DNA from: Stutzerimonas nitrititolerans
GTDB lineage: Bacteria; Pseudomonadota; Gammaproteobacteria; Pseudomonadales; Pseudomonadaceae
NCBI RefSeq assembly: GCF_003696285.1
Contig: NZ_RFFL01000017.1
Coordinates: 1 to 64,000, forward strand
Direction of reading: 5' to 3'
Length of the DNA: 64,000 nucleotides
A program made the translations under genes and the position numbers. Shown here one piece after another: positions 60,618 to 64,000 of the stretch; within the stretch, counting starts at the first letter, position 1; each line of letters starts with the position of its first letter. The notes beneath the pieces were generated by a model, which saw nothing but the letters and a program-made list of their open reading frames with translations, did no database searches and was not told the origin of the DNA.

Positions 60618-61562
60618 TCAATCCATCACTCGCTCAGGCCAGGAATCCGCCACCAGGAACAACCGCTCGCATTCCTCCCAATGGCCTTCGCGGCCAGGCT
60701 GCAGGTGCACCAGCAGTTGGGGGCGCTGTTCGAGCGAGGTTTGCCGCAGCCAGGCGTCGAGGGCCGCAGGCGGCCAGATATCCGCTTCGGCCAGGCGCGC
60801 CGGCGACAGCCAGGCGCTGCGTGGTAGTGGTTGCCAATGATGGTTCGGCCGCGCGGCATGAAAGGCCGGCCAGTCGGCCACGCGCAGCCAGCGGCCGCGC
60901 AGATGGCTCGGATTGGCGCCCGCAGGGGATGCGCAGCCGTCGGGCCAGGGTTCGAACAGGTAGCCGCCGAGCCAGAGGGCGCTCGTCACGTCGCTGCAGG
61001 TCAGCTCGGCAAGCACGGCCCGGGCCCGAGGATCGGCCGAGAGGGGCAGCTGGTGATTGCACAGGCGTTGGAGCTTGGTATCCAGGCGATCCTGGCCGCC
61101 GGGGCCGATCCAGTGGTCGTGCCGGGTGCAGTCGCCCTCGCCGAGACCGAGGTAGAACTTCACCGCCAGTTCCAGGTGGTGCACGCCCTGGGCATCCCGC
61201 AGCAACAGGTCCAGCTCGCCGAGCGTGTGGTTCGCCTGGCGAATCGGCAGGTTGGCGATCAGCAATTCGACATCCGGCGCTTGGCACAGCGCGAATTGCC
61301 AGAGGCGTTCGTAGTAGGTACCGAGCCGCCGCAGGTTGTTCTGCGCGAGCCAGGTATGGAGCGCTGATGGTTGCTCGTCCAGGCGCAGCAGCCAGTCGGC
61401 CAGCAACCCCGGCTCGCTGCTCCAGCGGCTGGCGCTGAGTGGATGGCGCTGGCACCAGGGGCCTTCGCCAAGCAGGGGCGGGGAAAGGATCGCCCACGCG
61501 AGATCGCGCACCTGTGGATGGCGTAGTCTCGAAGGAAAGTCGGCAAGGCTGGCGAGGGTCAT
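60618..61562 (-). CDS. DUF1853 family protein
   Basis: 314 residues, cytoplasmic. Conserved family regions include LGELDLLLRDAQGVHHLELAVKFYLG, which resembles a PD-(D/E)xK-type nuclease core (D...ELK-like), and GGQDRLDTKLQRLCNHQL. Function unknown. Start at 61562 (MTLASLADFPSRL). A MITE lies 17 bp upstream of the start, between it and nadK, so its promoter may lie in the element. Confidence 0.8.
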   Translation of the reverse strand: MTLASLADFPSRLRHPQVRDLAWAILSPPLLGEGPWCQRHPLSASRWSSEPGLLADWLLRLDEQPSALHTWLAQNNLRRLGTYYERLWQFALCQAPDVELLIANLPIRQANHTLGELDLLLRDAQGVHHLELAVKFYLGLGEGDCTRHDHWIGPGGQDRLDTKLQRLCNHQLPLSADPRARAVLAELTCSDVTSALWLGGYLFEPWPDGCASPAGANPSHLRGRWLRVADWPAFHAARPNHHWQPLPRSAWLSPARLAEADIWPPAALDAWLRQTSLEQRPQLLVHLQPGREGHWEECERLFLVADSWPERVMD

Positions 61563-61579
61563 GCCTTGAGCATAGCCTA

Positions 61580-61858
61580 GGGTCTGTTGACGTTTCGCTC
61601 GCGACCGCGCCGGAGCCTGTTTTTGCACGGAGCAAGGCATGAGGAGAGAAGTTTGGTCATTCCAAATGAACGACGAACAACGCAGCGCCGCGCAAAAGCA
61701 GGCCCGGCCCTTTGGGTGGGGCCGCCTAGGTTGCGCGGCAAATATCGCCATGCGGCTTTGCGGGACTTGGCAAGGGAATGACCATTGCCTGCGTCCCGCG
61801 CCTTGCCTGGCGATATTTGGCGCAGCAACGCGACTCGCGCCGAAACGTCAACAGACCC
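61580..61858. mobile_element. MITE-like non-autonomous element, 279 bp
   Basis: Perfect terminal inverted repeats (GGGTCTGTTGACGTTTCG and complement), flanked by TA or, in the wider reading, CTAG on both sides. Internal inverted segments TGGTCATTCC/GGAATGACCA and CAAATATCGCC/GGCGATATTTG let the whole element fold into a hairpin. No transposase. Short open frames inside are not genes. Confidence 0.85.
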
Positions 61859-61889
61859 TAGGGCCGTGTGCGAAACGGCAACGGACCCC
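61858..61889. repeat. small CTAG-edged repeat next to the MITE
   Basis: After the CTAG that closes the MITE comes GGCCGTGTGCGAAACGGC and AACGGACC, the same CGAAACGG-AACGGACC end as at 11244-11266 and 28024-28042. Confidence 0.5.
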
Positions 61890-62046
61890 GGTTTGCCGCT
61901 GCCTCGGCCTTTCCCCCATAATCCGGCGCCTGTGTGGCGGTGGCCGTAGTTGAACTCGGTGATGCCGTTGCTACCCAAGCAATTGCCGGCTACGGATCGC
62001 TGTGGCCATTGCCGGTGCGTCAGTGTCGCTAGCCTAGGAAACCTCA

Positions 62047-62934
62047 ATGGAGCAATTTCGCAATATCGGCATCATCGGTCGCCTGGGCAGCACCCAGGTG
62101 CTGGACACGGTTCGCCGGCTCAAGAGATTTCTTGTCCAGCGCCATGTACACGTGATCCTCGAGGAGAACATCGCCGAACTGCTCCCCGGCCACGGCATGC
62201 AGGTTTCCTCGCGGCAGCGACTGGGCGAATCCTGCGACCTGGTCATCGTCGTGGGCGGCGACGGCAGTATGCTGGGCGCGGCCCGCGCCATGGCCAAGCA
62301 TCGCGTGCCGGTGCTGGGCATCAACCGTGGCAGCCTGGGCTTTCTCACCGACATCCGTCCCGATGAGCTGGAAGAGAAGGTCGCCGAGGTGCTCAACGGC
62401 CAGTACATGCTGGAAAACCGCTTCCTGCTCGAAGCCCAGGCGCGCCGCTTCGACGAGGCGATCGGGGAGGGGGATGCACTTAACGACGTGGTGCTGCATC
62501 CCGGCAAGTCCACCCGGATGATCGAGTTCGAGCTGTACATCGAGGGCCAGTTCGTCTGCAGCCAGAAGGCCGACGGCCTGATCATCGCCACGCCGACCGG
62601 CTCCACTGCCTATTCGCTGTCCGCCGGCGGCCCGATCATGCATCCACGCCTGGATGCGATCGTTGTGGTGCCGATGTATCCGCATACGCTGTCGAGCCGG
62701 CCGATAGTGGTGGACGGCAACAGCGAGCTGAAGATCGTGATCTCACCGAACATGCAGATCTACCCGCAGGTGTCCTGCGACGGCCAGAACCATTTCACCT
62801 GCGCCCCCGGCGATACCGTCACGGTGCGCAAGAAACCGCAGAAGCTGCACCTGATTCACCCGCTCGACCACAACTACTACGAAGTCTGCCGCACCAAACT
62901 CGGCTGGGGCAGTCGGCTTGGCGGAGGCGACTGA
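62047..62934 (+). CDS. nadK: NAD kinase
   Basis: 295 residues. GGDGS at 70-74 and NRGSLGFLTDI, TPTGSTAYSLSAGGPI are signatures of NAD kinase, which makes NADP. Stop overlaps the next ATG by one base. Divergent from the DUF1853 gene across the MITE. Confidence 0.96.
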   Translation: MEQFRNIGIIGRLGSTQVLDTVRRLKRFLVQRHVHVILEENIAELLPGHGMQVSSRQRLGESCDLVIVVGGDGSMLGAARAMAKHRVPVLGINRGSLGFLTDIRPDELEEKVAEVLNGQYMLENRFLLEAQARRFDEAIGEGDALNDVVLHPGKSTRMIEFELYIEGQFVCSQKADGLIIATPTGSTAYSLSAGGPIMHPRLDAIVVVPMYPHTLSSRPIVVDGNSELKIVISPNMQIYPQVSCDGQNHFTCAPGDTVTVRKKPQKLHLIHPLDHNYYEVCRTKLGWGSRLGGGD

Positions 62935-63893
62935 TGTTGGTCGATCCGGCCCGCAGCTATGACCTGATAGGCGATGTGCATGGCTGTGCGCACACACTGG
63001 CGCACCTGCTCGATGCCATGGGTTACCGCAAGCAGCGTGGCGTCTGGCGTCATTCCGAGCGCCAAGTGATTTTCCTGGGCGACATCATCGACCGTGGCCC
63101 GCGAATCCGCGAGGCGCTGCATCTGGTATGGGACATGGTCGATGCGGGCCAGGCCCATTGCATCATCGGCAATCACGAATTCAACGCGCTCGGCTGGTAC
63201 ATGCCGGCTCCGCTGGAAAGCGGCAAGGCCTTCGTGCGCGAACATTCGCCCCGTTTCGCCATGCTGCTGCAGGAAACCTTCGATCAGTTCGAAGCCTATC
63301 CGGATGAGTGGAAAGCCTTTCGCGACTGGTTCTACGAGCTGCCGCTGTACTTGGAGAACGACAGGTTTCGCGTGGTGCATGCCTGCTGGGACAGCGCGGT
63401 CATCGACCGGCTGCGCCCGCGTCTGGAGAACGGCTGCCTCGATCCGGCATTCGTCAGGGAGGCGGGCATCGACGGCGGGTTCGCCTGCAAGGCACTGGAT
63501 CGATTGCTGCGCGGCACCGACATGCCGCTGCCCGACGGGCTGACCATGACCAGCGAAGAAGGCTTCGTGCGGACCTTCTTCCGCACCAAATTCTGGGAAG
63601 CCAATCCATCCACCTACGGTGATGTGGTGTTCCAGCCGGGCGGCTTGCCGGAGCAGGCGGCACGGGTGCCTCTTTCGCAGCGGCAGAAGAGTAGCTTGTT
63701 CCTCTACGGTCCCGACGAGCCGCTGTTGTTCGTCGGGCATTACTGGCGTCGAGGCACTCCCGGTCCGATCCGCGACAATCTCGCTTGTCTGGATTACAGC
63801 GCAGTGAAATACGACAAGCTGGTGGCCTACCGGCTCGACCAGGAAACCCGCCTCGATCCGGCGAAGTTCGTCTGGGTCGACGTGCAACGATAG
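62934..63893 (+). CDS. PPP-family metallophosphoesterase
   Basis: 319 residues. All metal motifs are present: GDVHGCAHTL (13-22), GDIIDRGP and GNHE, with later His in FRVVHACWD and FVGHYWRR. Resembles bacterial serine/threonine- or ApaH-like phosphatases; substrate unknown. Coupled to nadK (TGATG). Confidence 0.87.
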   Translation: MLVDPARSYDLIGDVHGCAHTLAHLLDAMGYRKQRGVWRHSERQVIFLGDIIDRGPRIREALHLVWDMVDAGQAHCIIGNHEFNALGWYMPAPLESGKAFVREHSPRFAMLLQETFDQFEAYPDEWKAFRDWFYELPLYLENDRFRVVHACWDSAVIDRLRPRLENGCLDPAFVREAGIDGGFACKALDRLLRGTDMPLPDGLTMTSEEGFVRTFFRTKFWEANPSTYGDVVFQPGGLPEQAARVPLSQRQKSSLFLYGPDEPLLFVGHYWRRGTPGPIRDNLACLDYSAVKYDKLVAYRLDQETRLDPAKFVWVDVQR

Positions 63894-63903
63894 GAGTCAC
63901 ACC

Positions 63904-64000
63904 TTGGTAGCTGTCGAGGCGTTGCGCCTGCCGATATCGGAAGATCTGAGCGGGTTCCTGGCCCTGTTGCGGCGCCTGCAGGTGCCTTGCCGGGTCTCCG
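63904..64000 (+). CDS. N-terminus of a probable rhomboid (GlpG-like) protease, cut by window edge
   Basis: A TTG at 63904 with AGGAGT seven bases upstream opens 32 codons reading VAVEALRLPISEDLSGF and ending QVPCRVS. This resembles the cytoplasmic N-domain of GlpG-type rhomboids, which I recall next to this metallophosphatase in Pseudomonas. The catalytic part lies outside the window. Confidence 0.5.
   Translation, partial: MVAVEALRLPISEDLSGFLALLRRLQVPCRVS

Noticed and set aside
61587-61953. Several short plus-strand open frames in and beyond the MITE (for example 61639-61953)
   Set aside because: They lie mostly in the hairpin element, overlap one another in different frames and have no recognisable domain; the inverted-repeat structure explains the sequence.

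Overview
The window is a high-GC, densely packed bacterial chromosome segment from a Pseudomonas-type gammaproteobacterium (Pseudomonas sensu lato, possibly the stutzeri/mendocina side; species not resolved). The assignment rests on protein content: a two-isozyme isocitrate dehydrogenase pair (monomeric idh divergent from dimeric icd), the 531-residue AceA type, the clpS-clpA/aat/bpt set, cioAB and a pca branch. It also rests on the order serS-crcB-rarA-lolA-ftsK-trxB-aat-bpt-infA-clpA-clpS-cspD-icd-idh-nudix-mnmA-hflD-purB-roxA-aceA, which matches the PA2604-PA2634 order I recall for P. aeruginosa PAO1 (recalled, not checked). A Pseudomonas-style REP hairpin lies at 60563-60586.

Layout. 1-11,300: start of a cbb3 oxidase gene (ccoN, cut by the window edge) with an Anr-type box, an alpha/beta hydrolase, Aer, aconitase, TusA, a LysR/Rid pair, QueD and two transporters; the aer-acnA gap holds a GGA-rich candidate small RNA. 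11,300-20,400: aceA with a long leader and a palindromic upstream site, a secretin-like lipo- or periplasmic protein in a four-gene overlapping cluster with roxA, then purB, hflD-mnmA and a Nudix hydrolase. 20,400-31,000: idh/icd divergent pair, cspD, clpS-clpA, infA, the two N-degron aminoacyl-transferases and trxB. 30,700-42,000: ftsK-lolA-rarA-crcB-serS, cysG, a glutathionyl-hydroquinone reductase, and the tusDCBE-ybiB chain, then yccA and a tRNA-Ser. 43,300-48,100: pcaR-pcaIJFD. 48,400-51,050: cyanide-insensitive oxidase cioAB with a small membrane partner. 51,100-64,000: an AraC regulator coupled to a membrane-anchored nitrilase-like protein, fadH, an uncharacterised coiled-coil protein overlapping a PLP enzyme, a cyclic-nucleotide/rhodanese protein, chrA, a DUF1853 gene with a MITE just upstream, nadK, a metallophosphatase and the first codons of a probable rhomboid protease.

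Functional links. AcnA, AceA, Idh and Icd all act at the citrate/isocitrate node. ClpS, ClpA, Aat and Bpt form a complete N-degron route apart from ClpP. TusA, TusBCDE and MnmA are the sulfur relay that makes 2-thiouridine in tRNA. PcaIJ and PcaF convert beta-ketoadipate to succinyl-CoA and acetyl-CoA, feeding the same central node. CcoN and CioAB are alternative terminal oxidases.

No CRISPR array, prophage, insertion sequence with a transposase, or rRNA operon was seen. The non-core structure consists of one MITE-like element, a set of small related palindromes sited at CTAG, one REP, and several operator-like repeats. The most unusual signals are the GGA-rich RNA candidate at about 3320-3427, the palindromes lying on stop codons, and the uncharacterised proteins at 52280-59245.
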